This document shows positions 43,642-53,783 of a stretch of DNA of 64,000 nt, one piece after another. The notes under the pieces are model-generated. The model did no database searches, was not told the DNA's origin, and saw nothing but the letters and a program-made list of their open reading frames with translations. This DNA is from Legionella sp. (lineage in GTDB: Bacteria; Pseudomonadota; Gammaproteobacteria; Legionellales; Legionellaceae): positions 62,001 to 126,000 of the forward strand of contig JARLJQ010000026.1 in NCBI GenBank assembly GCA_031291115.1, read 5' to 3'. The first letter of the stretch is position 1; the number at the start of each line of letters is the position of its first letter. Both the position numbers and the translations under genes were made by a program.

Positions 43642-45023
43642 TCTGTATCTTTTGGTGCACTATCTATTGGTGCTGCAGCAGCAGGTTTTGGCTTGCGACG
43701 ACGTTTGCTTTTGGCCGCTGGAGCAGGACCTGATAGCTGAGCTACCATTTTAGTGCGTCCTTCTTCATCGGTTTCTTGAAACGATGTCCACCATTGTGCT
43801 AATTCCATCGACTCATCGCCAGCAAGTGCGCGCAGTGCCATGAAATCATAAGATGCTCTGAAACGTGGATGCTGTAACAGGTTAAATGCTCTTCCACCCT
43901 GACGTTTATTAAAGCGATATTGTAATAACCATATCTCGCGAATAATTTGCGTGTAACGTTTAGGGATCATGATGATTTTATTTTGTTCGCTAATCACCAG
44001 AGACATCGCTTTCTCTATTGCTGGAAGCGGATCCATTCCCGATTCTTGAAGCTGCTTGGAGCGCTCTATCATTGGGAACCATAGAATGACAGCAAATAAA
44101 AACGCAGGTGTAACTGGTTTGTCATCACGTATACGTGTGTCTGTGTTTTCAAGAGCAATAGCCAATAACGCATTTACTGGATAGGTACTGTCTAGTAATG
44201 CTGCTGTTTGCGGGCATAAGTGATCAAACAAACCATATTGCACTAGAAGCTTTTGTACGGTTTCTGAATTACCACATTGATACAGTTTCGTCATTTCATC
44301 GAATAAACGTGAATTGGAAACGTGGGTAATCAGGTGGCTGATTTCAGGGAAGGGTGCTTCTGTATCTGGTGCCAATTGGAAATTTAATTTAGCACTAAAG
44401 CGAACTGCACGCAGCATACGTACAGGATCTTCTTTATAACGTGTTACCGGATCGCCAATCATACGGATGAAACTATTCTGAACGTCTTTAAAGCCGCCCG
44501 TAAAATCAATGATGGATGAGTCGGTAATATTGTAATAAAGCGAATTGACCGTAAAATCACGTCTCCAAGCATCTTCGTCCATAGAACCGAAGGCATTGTC
44601 GCGGACGAGCATACCTCGTTCATTGGTTTGCTGGCTTTCGTCAACTGCTTCATTGCTACGAAACGTAGCTACCTCAATTATTTCACGATGAAAGAGGATA
44701 TGGACTAATTTAAACCTGCGTCCAATAATGCGCCCATTTCTAAATAGGTTTTTGATTTGATTAGGTGTTGCATTAGTTGCAACGTCAAAGTCCTTAGGTG
44801 CTTTATTGAGCAGCAAGTCCCTTACACTGCCACCGACAATGTAGGCTTGAAATCCGCCACTGATTAAACGATTAAGCACTTTAAGCGCATTATTGCTAAT
44901 GTCTGCTTTAGAGATTGAGTGCTTATTCCTTGGAATAATATAGGCTGTATCAACAGGAGCGACAGGCGCTCTGTTTCTTTTTAACAGCTTTTTGATGAAT
45001 TTGATGATTATTTTTTCTCTCAA
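43638..45023 (-). CDS. pcnB: Poly(A) polymerase I
   Basis: PcnB adds 3' A-tails to RNA and promotes decay. The nucleotidyltransferase core is clear: AYIVGGSVRDLLLNKAPKDFDVATNA, RRFKLVHILF, WRRDFTVNSLYYN, and DPVRMLRAVRFSAKL. The C-terminus is a basic tail (AAKSKRRRKPKP) typical of PcnB and distinguishing it from CCA-adding enzyme. The start is taken as TTG 45023, since a stop lies just upstream and no ATG occurs before the core; the ribosome binding site is weak, so the start remains uncertain. Confidence 0.93.
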   Translation of the reverse strand: MREKIIIKFIKKLLKRNRAPVAPVDTAYIIPRNKHSISKADISNNALKVLNRLISGGFQAYIVGGSVRDLLLNKAPKDFDVATNATPNQIKNLFRNGRIIGRRFKLVHILFHREIIEVATFRSNEAVDESQQTNERGMLVRDNAFGSMDEDAWRRDFTVNSLYYNITDSSIIDFTGGFKDVQNSFIRMIGDPVTRYKEDPVRMLRAVRFSAKLNFQLAPDTEAPFPEISHLITHVSNSRLFDEMTKLYQCGNSETVQKLLVQYGLFDHLCPQTAALLDSTYPVNALLAIALENTDTRIRDDKPVTPAFLFAVILWFPMIERSKQLQESGMDPLPAIEKAMSLVISEQNKIIMIPKRYTQIIREIWLLQYRFNKRQGGRAFNLLQHPRFRASYDFMALRALAGDESMELAQWWTSFQETDEEGRTKMVAQLSGPAPAAKSKRRRKPKPAAAAPIDSAPKDTE

Positions 45024-45140
45024 GTTTCTGATTCAAGAATAATTATAACGAAGCCAACCAATAAAGTGAATCTTTTGTCTTTATAAATATTGGCTTATAA
45101 GTGTATATTGGTTTATTTTCTATAAAATATCGGGGGATAG

Positions 45141-45869
45141 ATGGAGTTTTTTGATATTGGAGCCAGCTTAATTGTCTTAATTATACTGGAGATTGTCCTT
45201 GGGATAGACAATTTAGTCATCCTTTCTATCTTATCTGAAAAATTACCACCTCATCAAAGAAAAAAAGCAAGACGCTGGGGATTAACTTTTGCATGGATGA
45301 CTCGTTTGATGCTGTTGTCCTTGGCTGTTGATATGATTAAATTAACCAGGCCTTTATTATCCTTATTTGAGTTCAGCTTTTCTGCGCGCGATATTTTTCT
45401 GATTTTGGGTGGTCTTTTTTTAATCTGGAAGGCTACTGATGAAATTCATCAGGATGTGGCTGATGACTCCGATGATGAGTCCTCTGAAGAAAAAGTTACT
45501 GTGTATAAGACAACCTTTAAAATGGTTATTTTTCAAATTGCGATTATGGATGTTATCTTTTCTTTAGATAGTGTGTTGACTGCTGTGGGTTTGACCACGC
45601 GATTTTGGGTTATGGCAGTCGCTATTTCCTGTGCGATTTTAATTATGATTTTTGCCAGTGAAGTGGTAAGTGCCTTTATTAAAAAGCATCCTACGATTAA
45701 AATGTTGGCCTTGAGTTATTTGATTTTAATCGGAACTGTGTTGGTTGCTGATGGTTTTGCGTTCCATATTCCGCGTGGCTATTTATATTTTGCGATGGGA
45801 TTCTCTTTGGCTGTGGAGTCATTGAATTTGATTAAACGTTCAAGGAAAAAAAATAAGATAAAATCTTAA
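45141..45869 (+). CDS. TerC family membrane protein
   Basis: A 242-residue integral membrane protein of the TerC family, with about seven hydrophobic segments (SLIVLIILEIVLGIDNLVIL, FAWMTRLMLLSLAVDMI, ARDIFLILGGLFLIWKA and more) and the conserved LGIDNLVIL and DVIFSLDSVLTA aspartates that may bind metal. TerC relatives are linked to metal (often manganese) export or tellurite resistance. The cytoplasmic loop DDSDDESSEEK is strongly acidic. GGGGGATAG precedes the ATG. The ion handled cannot be told from sequence. Confidence 0.88.
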   Translation: MEFFDIGASLIVLIILEIVLGIDNLVILSILSEKLPPHQRKKARRWGLTFAWMTRLMLLSLAVDMIKLTRPLLSLFEFSFSARDIFLILGGLFLIWKATDEIHQDVADDSDDESSEEKVTVYKTTFKMVIFQIAIMDVIFSLDSVLTAVGLTTRFWVMAVAISCAILIMIFASEVVSAFIKKHPTIKMLALSYLILIGTVLVADGFAFHIPRGYLYFAMGFSLAVESLNLIKRSRKKNKIKS

Positions 45870-45919
45870 TCCGCACCGCTTGGGAGAAGGGAACTAACTA
45901 ATCACTCTAGGAAATTAAA

Positions 45920-46336
45920 ATGTTATACGTTAAAGCGTTTCATATTATTGCTATGGTTGCCTGGTTTGCTGGGTTGTTTTATTTACCTCGCTTATTTGTT
46001 TACCATGCACAAACGACTGATGCGATAAGCATTGAGCGCTTTAAAATCATGGAGCGGCGTTTGTATTATGCAATCATGTGGCCTGCGGCACTGTTCACGA
46101 GTGTTTTAGGCTTGTGGTTGCTTAGTTATAATATGGACTATTACCTTAAGGCGGTTTGGATGCATGCCAAGCTTGGTCTTGTTGTGCTTTTGTGGGTTTA
46201 TCATTTGTTGTGCGGGCATTATTTTAAAGCGTTTGCACGGGATAAAAATTGCAGAAGTTCGAAATTTTTTCGTATATATAATGAATTGCCCACGCTGTTG
46301 CTTGTAGCAATTGTATTATTAGTTGTGGTGAAGTAA
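45920..46336 (+). CDS. hemJ: HemJ protoporphyrinogen IX oxidase
   Basis: A 138-residue, four-helix membrane protein of the HemJ (former UPF0093) family that oxidises protoporphyrinogen IX to protoporphyrin IX in heme synthesis. Motifs: YVKAFHIIAMVAWFAGLFYLPRLFVYHA with the conserved His and Arg, RLYYAIMWPAALFT, WMHAKLGLVVLLWVYH. hemL (glutamate-1-semialdehyde aminomutase) lies about 360 bases downstream, so heme genes are grouped. A strong stem-loop ends the transcript. Confidence 0.93.
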   Translation: MLYVKAFHIIAMVAWFAGLFYLPRLFVYHAQTTDAISIERFKIMERRLYYAIMWPAALFTSVLGLWLLSYNMDYYLKAVWMHAKLGLVVLLWVYHLLCGHYFKAFARDKNCRSSKFFRIYNELPTLLLVAIVLLVVVK

Positions 46337-46346
46337 GCAAGGAACT

Positions 46347-46373
46347 GCATCTCACAGTCAGGCTGTGAGATGC
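46347..46373. terminator. Stem-loop between hemJ and rubredoxin
   Basis: GCATCTCACAG, TCAGG, CTGTGAGATGC: an 11-base perfect stem between the convergent hemJ and rubredoxin genes, likely a bidirectional terminator. No strong T-run. Confidence 0.7.
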
Positions 46374-46381
46374 GTATGAAA

Positions 46382-46558
46382 TTAATTCATTTCAACCATT
46401 TCAAAATCTTCTTTACCGGCGCCACAATCAGGGCAAAACCAATTCTCAGGAACGTCAGTCCATAAGGTACCTGGTTCGATTCCATCTTCAGGCCATCCTT
46501 CTGCTTCATCGTAAATAAAGCCGCAAATGACGCAAATAAATTTCTTATATTCTTGCAT
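46382..46558 (-). CDS. rubA: Rubredoxin
   Basis: A 58-residue protein below usual length cut-offs. It carries two CxxC pairs, [20 protein letters not shown] and [17 protein letters not shown], which bind one iron in rubredoxin; the residues between ([12 protein letters not shown]) are family-typical. Rubredoxins shuttle electrons, for example to alkane hydroxylases or to oxygen/peroxide reductases. The partner is not in the window. It starts at ATG 46558 and lies between hemJ and hemL on the opposite strand. The complete motif set makes the call firm despite its size. Confidence 0.93.
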   Translation of the reverse strand: MQEYKKFICVICGFIYDEAEGWPEDGIEPGTLWTDVPENWFCPDCGAGKEDFEMVEMN

Positions 46559-46697
46559 GATAGATAATACTCGGTTTAAAAAGCGATAATTTATCGGCTG
46601 AACGCCTTGATGTAAAGTTAAACCTGACTTATTGAAAGATTTTTTGCCATTTAGTCTGATTAATTGTAGTATGACGGCAAAAATTATGGAGATTTAT

Positions 46698-47981
46698 ATG
46701 ACTCGCTCAGCAGATTTATTTCATCAGGCACAAACTCTTATTCCTGGAGGAGTTAATTCACCTGTTCGTGCATTTAAAGGAGTAGGTGGAGATCCTATTT
46801 TTTTTAAACAAGGTAAAGGTGCTTATTTAGTTGATGTAGATAATAAAGAATACATTGATTACGTTGGATCCTGGGGTCCTTTAATTCTTGGTCATTGTTA
46901 TCCTTCTGTGATTGATGCGGTCAGTAAGGTCTTGCATAGTGGCATGAGCTTTGGTGCGCCAACAGAGCTTGAAGTTCTTTTAGCAGATAAAATTTGCTCG
47001 CTGATTCCTTCGATTGAAAAAGTGCGTATGGTGAATTCAGGTACTGAAGCAACCATGACAGCAATTCGCTTGGCACGTGGTGTAACTGGCCGTAATAAAT
47101 TTATTAAATTTAATGGCTGTTACCATGGACACAGCGACAGTTTACTGGTTAAAGCAGGTTCTGGGCTTTTAACATTAGGTATTCCTTCAACACCCGGCAT
47201 TCCACAAAGTGTTACAGAACATACTTTAACGGCAAACTTTAATAATCTGGAACAAACTGAAGAATTATTCAAAAAATATCCTGATGATATTGCGGCGATT
47301 ATTTTAGAACCTGTTGCTGGAAACATGGGCTTTGTATTGCCTGAGCCAGGTTTCTTAAAAGGTTTGCGTGACTTATGCGACCAATATAATGCGCTGTTAA
47401 TTTTTGATGAAGTGATGACTGGTTTTAGAGTCGGCTTAACTGGCGCACAAGGTGTTTTTGATATTACGCCGGATATTACTACCTTAGGTAAAGTAATTGG
47501 AGGTGGTATGCCTGTTGGTGCTTTAGGTGGTCGCGCTGATATTATGGCGCATTTGGCCCCAGAAGGCCCAGTGTATCAAGCAGGAACTCTTTCTGGAAAT
47601 CCGCTGGCGATGGCTGCAGGTCTTGCTACTTTAAATGAAATTGCAAAGCCTGGCTTTTTTGATGCGCTGTCTCATACAACACAAAGCTTAACTAAAGCTT
47701 TGGCGACTGTTGCTGAATCCTTACAGGTTCCATTTTTTACGGCTTCATTGGGCGGTATGTTTGGTTTTTGTTTTACAGAAAACACGCATATTGCTGATTA
47801 TGCGGATATTGCGGCATCAGATGAGGTGTTATTTAAGAAGTTCTATCATGGAATGTTAGAGCAGGGCGTTTATTTTGCTCCATCTATGTATGAGGCGGGA
47901 TTTGTTTCGAGTGCTCATGGTGTCCATGAAATCAATAAAACTCAGGAAGCTGCAGAGCGCGTGCTGCGTGGGTTAGTTTAA
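46698..47981 (+). CDS. hemL: Glutamate-1-semialdehyde 2,1-aminomutase
   Basis: HemL makes 5-aminolevulinate from glutamate-1-semialdehyde, the C5 heme route. The 427-residue PLP enzyme has [57 protein letters not shown], and the PLP lysine in [15 protein letters not shown], followed by [14 protein letters not shown]. The ATG at 46698 with ATGGAG upstream is preferred over an in-frame start at 46632, by family comparison. Ends with an intrinsic terminator at 47996. Confidence 0.97.
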   Translation: MTRSADLFHQAQTLIPGGVNSPVRAFKGVGGDPIFFKQGKGAYLVDVDNKEYIDYVGSWGPLILGHCYPSVIDAVSKVLHSGMSFGAPTELEVLLADKICSLIPSIEKVRMVNSGTEATMTAIRLARGVTGRNKFIKFNGCYHGHSDSLLVKAGSGLLTLGIPSTPGIPQSVTEHTLTANFNNLEQTEELFKKYPDDIAAIILEPVAGNMGFVLPEPGFLKGLRDLCDQYNALLIFDEVMTGFRVGLTGAQGVFDITPDITTLGKVIGGGMPVGALGGRADIMAHLAPEGPVYQAGTLSGNPLAMAAGLATLNEIAKPGFFDALSHTTQSLTKALATVAESLQVPFFTASLGGMFGFCFTENTHIADYADIAASDEVLFKKFYHGMLEQGVYFAPSMYEAGFVSSAHGVHEINKTQEAAERVLRGLV

Positions 47982-47995
47982 TAGTTCTGAATAAC

Positions 47996-48031
47996 GACAG
48001 ATTGGATGTTCATCTGTCTTTATTTTTTTAT
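47996..48031 (+). terminator. Intrinsic terminator after hemL
   Basis: GACAGAT, nine bases, ATCTGTC, then TTTATTTTTTT: a 7-base stem with a long T-run, 15 bases after the hemL stop. A standard Rho-independent terminator. Confidence 0.85.
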
Positions 48032-48104
48032 TTAAAACACTAGACTGTTATTTTACCTCATGTCATTCTTGTTTTAGAATTTAACCAACAAAAGGCGGTA
48101 TATA

Positions 48105-49631
48105 ATGCTGAGATTGTCTGGGAAAAAAAGTGTGTTAAGTTCAATGCCTGAAGGGATATTTCCCATCTTTTCAATTCAGACGGTTTCAACCTTAAGTTAC
48201 AGCGTTCTTTATTCAACACTTGTTTTATACATGCAGGGCAAATTAGGTATGGAAGTCAGCTCTGCTCATAATGTGATGGGTGTGTTTATTGCGTTTAATT
48301 ATGCCTTGCATTTGCTTGGCGGATTTATGGGCGGTCGTTTACTCTCTAACCGTGCTTTGTTTTGTGTGGGTATGATCTGCCTGGTTATCGGTTGTTTTTT
48401 ACTGTCCATTGGTGACAAGGCACTGCTGTATTATGGTCTGGCCGCGTTTTTAACCGGTTCGGGCTTAAATGTGACGTGCATTAATTGCATGCTCACGCAA
48501 CGTTTTTCTCCTGATGATTCACGACGTGAAACTGCATTTTTTATGAATTATGCGGGAATGAATGTAGGTTTTTTCTTAGGCTTTACTTTGAGTGGTTTTT
48601 TTCAGTTGACACAAAGTTACGGGCAATTGTTTCTGATTAGCAGTCTCGGTAATTTATTGGCTATTTTTATTTGCCTGTTTTTTTGGAAGAAATTAGCTGA
48701 CCAAGATACTTATTATTCTCAAAAAGATAAAAAGGCGCAAAAAAAATCCATCCTCCAGGGATGTGTACTGATTGCTATACTTCCTATCGTACTAAGTCAA
48801 TTATTGCAATACGCTGATTGGGCTAAAATGCTGGTGATGGCTGCAGGTGTAGTTATGGTAGGTGTGGTCTGGCATCTCGCAAACCAACAACCCATAAAAG
48901 TAGCTCAGGATAAAATGAAGGCTTTTGCTGTGCTGATGGTTGTTGGAGTAGTATTTTGGATGCTTTATCATGTTGCGCCAATGGGGCTTACCGTATTTAT
49001 TAATAATAATGTGCAACGAGAGTTCGCTGACTTGATTATCCCGCCACAATGGTTCCACAACATTAATACAATAACCGTTGTTTTTGGTGGGCCATTACTT
49101 GGATTTATTCTGCTTAAAATGCGTCAGCGTGGTGTACAAGTGAATATTCCTACGCAATTTGCTATGGCTTTACTGTGTATCGGTCTTGCCTTTGCTATTT
49201 TACCAATTGGAATCGCTTATGCGAGTAATACTGGACTGGTTAATCCATTGTGGATTCTAGCCTGCTATATCTTGCAGACTTTTGGCGAGCTTTTAATTAA
49301 CCCGATTGGCTACGCCATGATTGGTTATTTGGCGCCCACTTCATTACAGGGTACGATGATGGGTACGTGGATGATGGCCTCCGGAATTGGTGGCGCATTA
49401 TCGAGTTACAGTTCTAATTTGATGGTTGCAGGGCAAGACAGTGTCGCGCCTTTAGTGACTAATAGTGGTTACAGTCATGTATTTTTAATGTTAGGTTTAT
49501 TCGCAATTGGTTCTTCGGTAGTACTTTTTATCCTGGTTCCCAAATTGCGGGCTTTGATTCAAGAACAAAAGACAGACGAAATTCAAGACGGAACAGTCGT
49601 AGTCGCGGAGCGAGTAGCTGTATGTGAGTAA
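48105..49631 (+). CDS. POT/PTR2-type proton-dependent oligopeptide transporter
   Basis: A 508-residue multi-pass transporter of the proton-oligopeptide (POT) family within the MFS. It has about 12-14 hydrophobic helices, and signature segments GSGLNVTCINCMLTQRF, FFMNYAGMNVGFFLGFTLSG, and the C-terminal FGELLINPIGYAMIGYLAP, which correspond to the PTR2 motifs. It imports di- and tripeptides with protons; amino acid supply is central to Legionella growth, from general knowledge. Its end overlaps mnmC by eight bases, so the two are likely co-transcribed although functionally unrelated. Substrate range is unknown. Confidence 0.88.
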   Translation: MLRLSGKKSVLSSMPEGIFPIFSIQTVSTLSYSVLYSTLVLYMQGKLGMEVSSAHNVMGVFIAFNYALHLLGGFMGGRLLSNRALFCVGMICLVIGCFLLSIGDKALLYYGLAAFLTGSGLNVTCINCMLTQRFSPDDSRRETAFFMNYAGMNVGFFLGFTLSGFFQLTQSYGQLFLISSLGNLLAIFICLFFWKKLADQDTYYSQKDKKAQKKSILQGCVLIAILPIVLSQLLQYADWAKMLVMAAGVVMVGVVWHLANQQPIKVAQDKMKAFAVLMVVGVVFWMLYHVAPMGLTVFINNNVQREFADLIIPPQWFHNINTITVVFGGPLLGFILLKMRQRGVQVNIPTQFAMALLCIGLAFAILPIGIAYASNTGLVNPLWILACYILQTFGELLINPIGYAMIGYLAPTSLQGTMMGTWMMASGIGGALSSYSSNLMVAGQDSVAPLVTNSGYSHVFLMLGLFAIGSSVVLFILVPKLRALIQEQKTDEIQDGTVVVAERVAVCE

Positions 49632-51633
49632 TCTTTTTGTACCTATTAAAACGGCAGACCTAAATTGGTATCAGGGGCTGCCATTCTCTATTCAATACGA
49701 TGATGTGTATCATTCTTTTGCTAGCGGGATTGAGCAAAGTCGGTATGTGTTTGTTGATGGAACTAATTTAATTCCACGTTGGCAGGCTTTACCTCAAGAT
49801 AAGGCCGCACGTTTTACCATTGCTGAAACAGGTTTTGGAACGGGTTTAAATTTTTTACTCAGTTGGCAGTTATGGGAGCAATACGCTCCTAAAGATGCCT
49901 CTTTGCATTTTATTTCTTGTGAAAAAAATCCTCTAACGCACGATGATTTAATAAAGTCTCTTGCTGCTTGGCCTCAATTTGCAAAAGAAGCGCAGCAGCT
50001 TATAGATAAATATCCTATATTAACGCCGGGTTATCATCATCTGAGCTTCGGCAAGGGGCGTGTTACTTTAACTTTAATGCTAGGTGATGCGCTGGAGTGC
50101 TATGAGCAATTGCTCCTTTGTGGCGATGCAAAACTCGAGCCAGAGCTTCGTAGCGCATTTGTTGATGCATGGTTTCTGGATGGCTTTGCCCCGTCAAAAA
50201 ATAAAAGCATGTGGTCGGAGTCATTAATTAAAGTGGTGGCTTTGCTGTCAAAAGAAGGTACTACTTTAGCAACGTATACTGCAGCTGCTGTGGTGAAGCA
50301 TGGTTTGCACCAACAGGGTTTTATTGTAGAAAAAAAGAAAGGTTTTGGTCCCAAACGCCATATGATTAGTGCCTATTTTAATCCGGGCTCCGCACAGAGT
50401 AGAACACGACGTCACACGCCATGGCATGTGGGGCGGCTGCAACAGAATACAAGTAAGTCGGCAATTGTTATTGGTGCCGGTTTGGCTGGATGTTTTACCG
50501 CTTATTCCTTGGCTAGAAAAGGCTGGAAAGTAACGCTTATTGATGAATTAAATGAAGTCGGTCAAGGTGCTTCGGCAAACCAGCAAGCGGTTTTATTTCC
50601 CAAATTATCAGCCTACAATTCGCCCTTAACTCAATTAATGCTGTCCTCTTTTTTATATGCCAGTCAGGTTTATAAAGAGATTTTAAATCAGGCTCCCCTA
50701 GGTGAGCTTCAAGGTTCTTTATTGCTTGCATACAATCAAAAGGAAGAGGTGGCGCAATCTGGTTTGGTTGATTGGCTGGCGCATTATCCTGAGCTGGGCT
50801 CTTTAGTTGATGCGGCTGAGGCTTCCGAATTGGCAGGACTTCCATTACAGCAATCGGGTTTGTTTATTCCTTTATCGGGCTGGATTAATTCCCCGGCTTT
50901 ATGTCAGTTTCTCATCAAAACAGAAGGTATTACTTTAGTAACTGACTGTGTTGTAGAGCAATTGGTTTATGATAAAAAATGGATAGTAAATGGCATGGAA
51001 ACGGAAACATTGATTCTTGCCAACGGCTATCAAATCAATTCATTTCCTGAAACCAAATACTTACCGGTTAAGCCTATTCGTGGTCAAATGACGGTTATTT
51101 CCATGACTCAAGAAAGTGCTTTATTAAAACTGCCTTTATGCGCTGAAGGACATGTTTTGCCGGCACTTGATGGGATGCATTATTTAGGTGCAACTTATGA
51201 ATTAAAAGCTGCCGATTCGCAAATTAAAAATCAGGATGACACGCTTAATTTAGCGAAGCTCAGTCAATTGACACCTGATGTTTTATGGTCAGAGACGGTT
51301 ATGGAGCATTGGGCGGGCGTGAGGGCGACTACCACTGATTATTTGCCAATCGTTGGGCAAATCCCAATTCAGGATGCGTTTACTCATTTATATGCAGGAT
51401 TAGAGAGCAATTCAAAACGTTGGGTTGCCGCAGAAGCACCTTGTTATCCCGGATTATATGCTTGTGCAGGATTTGGTTCTCGTGGACTGACTACTGTTCC
51501 TTTATGCGCTGAATGGTTGGCTTCTTTAATTAATAATGAAATAGGTTTTTTACCGCGCACACTGGTACAGGCTTTATCTCCGGCACGTTTTTTACGTAAA
51601 AATATAATTCGAGGTCATGTTAAAATCGATTGA
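49624..51633 (+). CDS. mnmC: MnmC bifunctional tRNA mnm5s2U modification enzyme
   Basis: MnmC converts cmnm5s2U34 to mnm5s2U34. The 669 residues contain an N-terminal SAM-dependent methyltransferase (ETGFGTGLNFLLSWQLWEQYAP, LHFISCEKNPLTHDDL, AWFLDGFAPSKNKSMWSE) and a C-terminal FAD oxidase (IVIGAGLAGCFTAYSLARKG, GQGASANQQAVLFPKL, LYACAGFGSRGLTTVPLCAEWL). Both halves are complete, as in E. coli. A GTG start at 49624 overlaps the transporter gene by eight bases. A family A repeat follows the stop by 25 bases. Confidence 0.96.
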   Translation: MSNLFVPIKTADLNWYQGLPFSIQYDDVYHSFASGIEQSRYVFVDGTNLIPRWQALPQDKAARFTIAETGFGTGLNFLLSWQLWEQYAPKDASLHFISCEKNPLTHDDLIKSLAAWPQFAKEAQQLIDKYPILTPGYHHLSFGKGRVTLTLMLGDALECYEQLLLCGDAKLEPELRSAFVDAWFLDGFAPSKNKSMWSESLIKVVALLSKEGTTLATYTAAAVVKHGLHQQGFIVEKKKGFGPKRHMISAYFNPGSAQSRTRRHTPWHVGRLQQNTSKSAIVIGAGLAGCFTAYSLARKGWKVTLIDELNEVGQGASANQQAVLFPKLSAYNSPLTQLMLSSFLYASQVYKEILNQAPLGELQGSLLLAYNQKEEVAQSGLVDWLAHYPELGSLVDAAEASELAGLPLQQSGLFIPLSGWINSPALCQFLIKTEGITLVTDCVVEQLVYDKKWIVNGMETETLILANGYQINSFPETKYLPVKPIRGQMTVISMTQESALLKLPLCAEGHVLPALDGMHYLGATYELKAADSQIKNQDDTLNLAKLSQLTPDVLWSETVMEHWAGVRATTTDYLPIVGQIPIQDAFTHLYAGLESNSKRWVAAEAPCYPGLYACAGFGSRGLTTVPLCAEWLASLINNEIGFLPRTLVQALSPARFLRKNIIRGHVKID

Positions 51634-51657
51634 GATGCAGCATAATGAAGGAAATTT

Positions 51658-51744
51658 CGTCGTTCAGAGCGCAGCGAAGGATCTCTCCCTTAAGCTAGCA
51701 CCGAGCCACCTTCAGGAGGTCCTTCGCTGTGCTCTGGATGACGG
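51658..51744. repeat. Family A palindromic repeat, copy 5 (3' of mnmC)
   Basis: CGTCGTTCAGAGCGCAGCGA, then AGGATCTCTCC, at left and AGGAGGTCCTTCGCTGTGC, TCTGGATGACGG at right, with GCACCGAGCCACC in the loop. It lies between mnmC and prpB and could end the mnmC transcript. Confidence 0.85.
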
Positions 51745-51786
51745 TATGTTTGGTGACGACGGTATTGGATCAAGGAGTGATAATTA

Positions 51787-52674
51787 ATGGCCAGTTCTAT
51801 GGGCAAAGTATTTAAACAGGCAGTTAAAGACAATAAACCCTTACAAGTATTAGGCACCATCAATGCCTATTCTGCAATGCTTGCACAGTCTGTTGATGCT
51901 AAAGCGATTTATCTTTCCGGGGCAGGAGTTGCTAATGCCTCTTACGGTTTGCCTGATCTGGGTATGACCAATCTAACTCAAGTCCTTGAAGACGCACAAC
52001 GTATTATTGATGCTTGTCCTTTACCGCTGTTGGTTGATGTGGATACTGGATGGGGGCATGCTTTTAACATTGCACGAACAGTGAAGCTTATGGAAAAAAC
52101 AGGCGTTGCCGCGATTCATATTGAGGATCAGGTGCTTGCTAAACGGTGTGGGCACCGACCTAATAAAGCCATTGTGTCTATGCATGAAATGGGTGATCGC
52201 ATTAAAGCGGCTGTTGATGCGCGCCAGGATCCTGATTTTGTTATTATGGCAAGAACCGATGCTTATGCGGTTGAAGGAATGAATGCAGCCATTGACCGAG
52301 CCTTGCTTTGTGTTGAATTAGGCGCAGATATGATTTTCCCAGAGGCCATGACTAGCCTTACTGAATATCAAGTGTTTACAAAAGCCGTACACGTTCCTGT
52401 GTTGGCTAATATTACCGAATTTGGCAAAACGCCTTTGTTTACTCAAGAAGAGTTAAAGCAAGTGGGGGTGTCTTTAATTTTATATCCTTTGAGTGCATTC
52501 AGAGCGATGTCACAAGCTGCATTAAATACTTATCAGGCGATTATTCAAAACGGTACGCAGCAGTCCATGATCGATAAAATGCAAACTCGCGAAGAATTAT
52601 ATGATGTTCTGGGCTATCACCTTTATGAACAGAAACTAGACCAATTGATGGAGGAAACAAACAATGAGTGTTAA
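51787..52674 (+). CDS. prpB: 2-methylisocitrate lyase
   Basis: PrpB cleaves 2-methylisocitrate to pyruvate and succinate at the end of the methylcitrate cycle for propionyl-CoA. The 295-residue protein has the PEP mutase/isocitrate lyase fold, with [57 protein letters not shown] including the catalytic Cys in KRCGH, and [11 protein letters not shown]. It overlaps prpC by 11 bases. First gene of prpBCD; no PrpR-type regulator is adjacent. Confidence 0.95.
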   Translation: MASSMGKVFKQAVKDNKPLQVLGTINAYSAMLAQSVDAKAIYLSGAGVANASYGLPDLGMTNLTQVLEDAQRIIDACPLPLLVDVDTGWGHAFNIARTVKLMEKTGVAAIHIEDQVLAKRCGHRPNKAIVSMHEMGDRIKAAVDARQDPDFVIMARTDAYAVEGMNAAIDRALLCVELGADMIFPEAMTSLTEYQVFTKAVHVPVLANITEFGKTPLFTQEELKQVGVSLILYPLSAFRAMSQAALNTYQAIIQNGTQQSMIDKMQTREELYDVLGYHLYEQKLDQLMEETNNEC

Positions 52675-53782
52675 GAGTGGTGGTTTAGCCGGTATCGTTG
52701 CCGGGCAGTCAGCAATTGCTACCGTTGGGCTAGCGGGTAAAGGTTTGAATTACAGAGGTTATTCTATTGATGATTTGGCAGAGCACGCCACTTTTGAAGA
52801 GGTTGCTTATTTGTTGCTTTATGGCCAATTGCCAACTCAAAAAGAATTAAATGAATACACGAAAAAACTGGTTAGTTTGCGAATGCTGCCAGAGGCTTTA
52901 AAAAACGTATTAAAAGCAATTCCTAAAGATACCCATCCAATGGATGTATTAAGAACGGGCTGTTCGTTTTTGGGGAATATTGAGCCTGAAAAGAATTTTG
53001 CTCAAGAACACGAAATTGCAGATCGCCTACTCGCTGTTTTTCCAGGAATGATGTGTTATTGGTATGCCTATCATTTTCAAAACAAAGAGATCTCTGGTTT
53101 AACTGATGAGCAAACCACCGGTGGCCATTTCCTTACTTTATTACATGGTAAGAAGCCAGAAAAGCTGGATGCAGACATGATGAACGTCTCTTTGATTTTA
53201 TACGCAGAGCACGAGTTTAATGCATCCACTTTTGCTGCGCGTGTGACCGCCGCAACGCTTTCAGATTTTTACTCAACGATTACCAGTGCTATTGGTACCT
53301 TACGTGGTCCTTTGCATGGCGGAGCTAATGAAGCAGCTATGGAGCTTATTGAGCAGTTTAAAACGCCTGATGAAGCAGAGACTGGTTTGAAAAAAATGTT
53401 AGCTAATAAAGATTTAATTATGGGATTTGGTCATCGTGTTTATACAACCTGCGATCCGCGTTCTGACATTATTAAAAAATGGTCTTTCCGTCTGGGAGAA
53501 GCAAAGAACGATCTGGTTTTATATAATATCTCTGAACGTATTGAAGAAGTGATGTGGGATGAAAAGCACCTATTTCCTAACCTGGATTTTTATAGTGCTT
53601 CTGCGTATCACTATTGTGGCATTCCCACATTTTTATTCACGCCAATTTTTGTGATGTCACGAATTACTGGATGGGCAGCACACGTATTTGAGCAACGCGC
53701 CAATAACAAATTGATTCGCCCCACATCTGAGTACATTGGGCCTGCTCCCCAAACTTTTCCAGCTATTGAAACAAGAGGTTAA
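52664..53782 (+). CDS. prpC: 2-methylcitrate synthase
   Basis: PrpC condenses propionyl-CoA and oxaloacetate to 2-methylcitrate. The 372-residue citrate-synthase-fold protein has [27 protein letters not shown], the active-site segments [46 protein letters not shown] and the late Asp region [13 protein letters not shown]. The short length and prp context separate it from GltA. It starts inside prpB (11 bases overlap) and is followed by prpD after one base. Confidence 0.95.
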   Translation: MSVKSGGLAGIVAGQSAIATVGLAGKGLNYRGYSIDDLAEHATFEEVAYLLLYGQLPTQKELNEYTKKLVSLRMLPEALKNVLKAIPKDTHPMDVLRTGCSFLGNIEPEKNFAQEHEIADRLLAVFPGMMCYWYAYHFQNKEISGLTDEQTTGGHFLTLLHGKKPEKLDADMMNVSLILYAEHEFNASTFAARVTAATLSDFYSTITSAIGTLRGPLHGGANEAAMELIEQFKTPDEAETGLKKMLANKDLIMGFGHRVYTTCDPRSDIIKKWSFRLGEAKNDLVLYNISERIEEVMWDEKHLFPNLDFYSASAYHYCGIPTFLFTPIFVMSRITGWAAHVFEQRANNKLIRPTSEYIGPAPQTFPAIETRG

Positions 53783-53783
53783 T

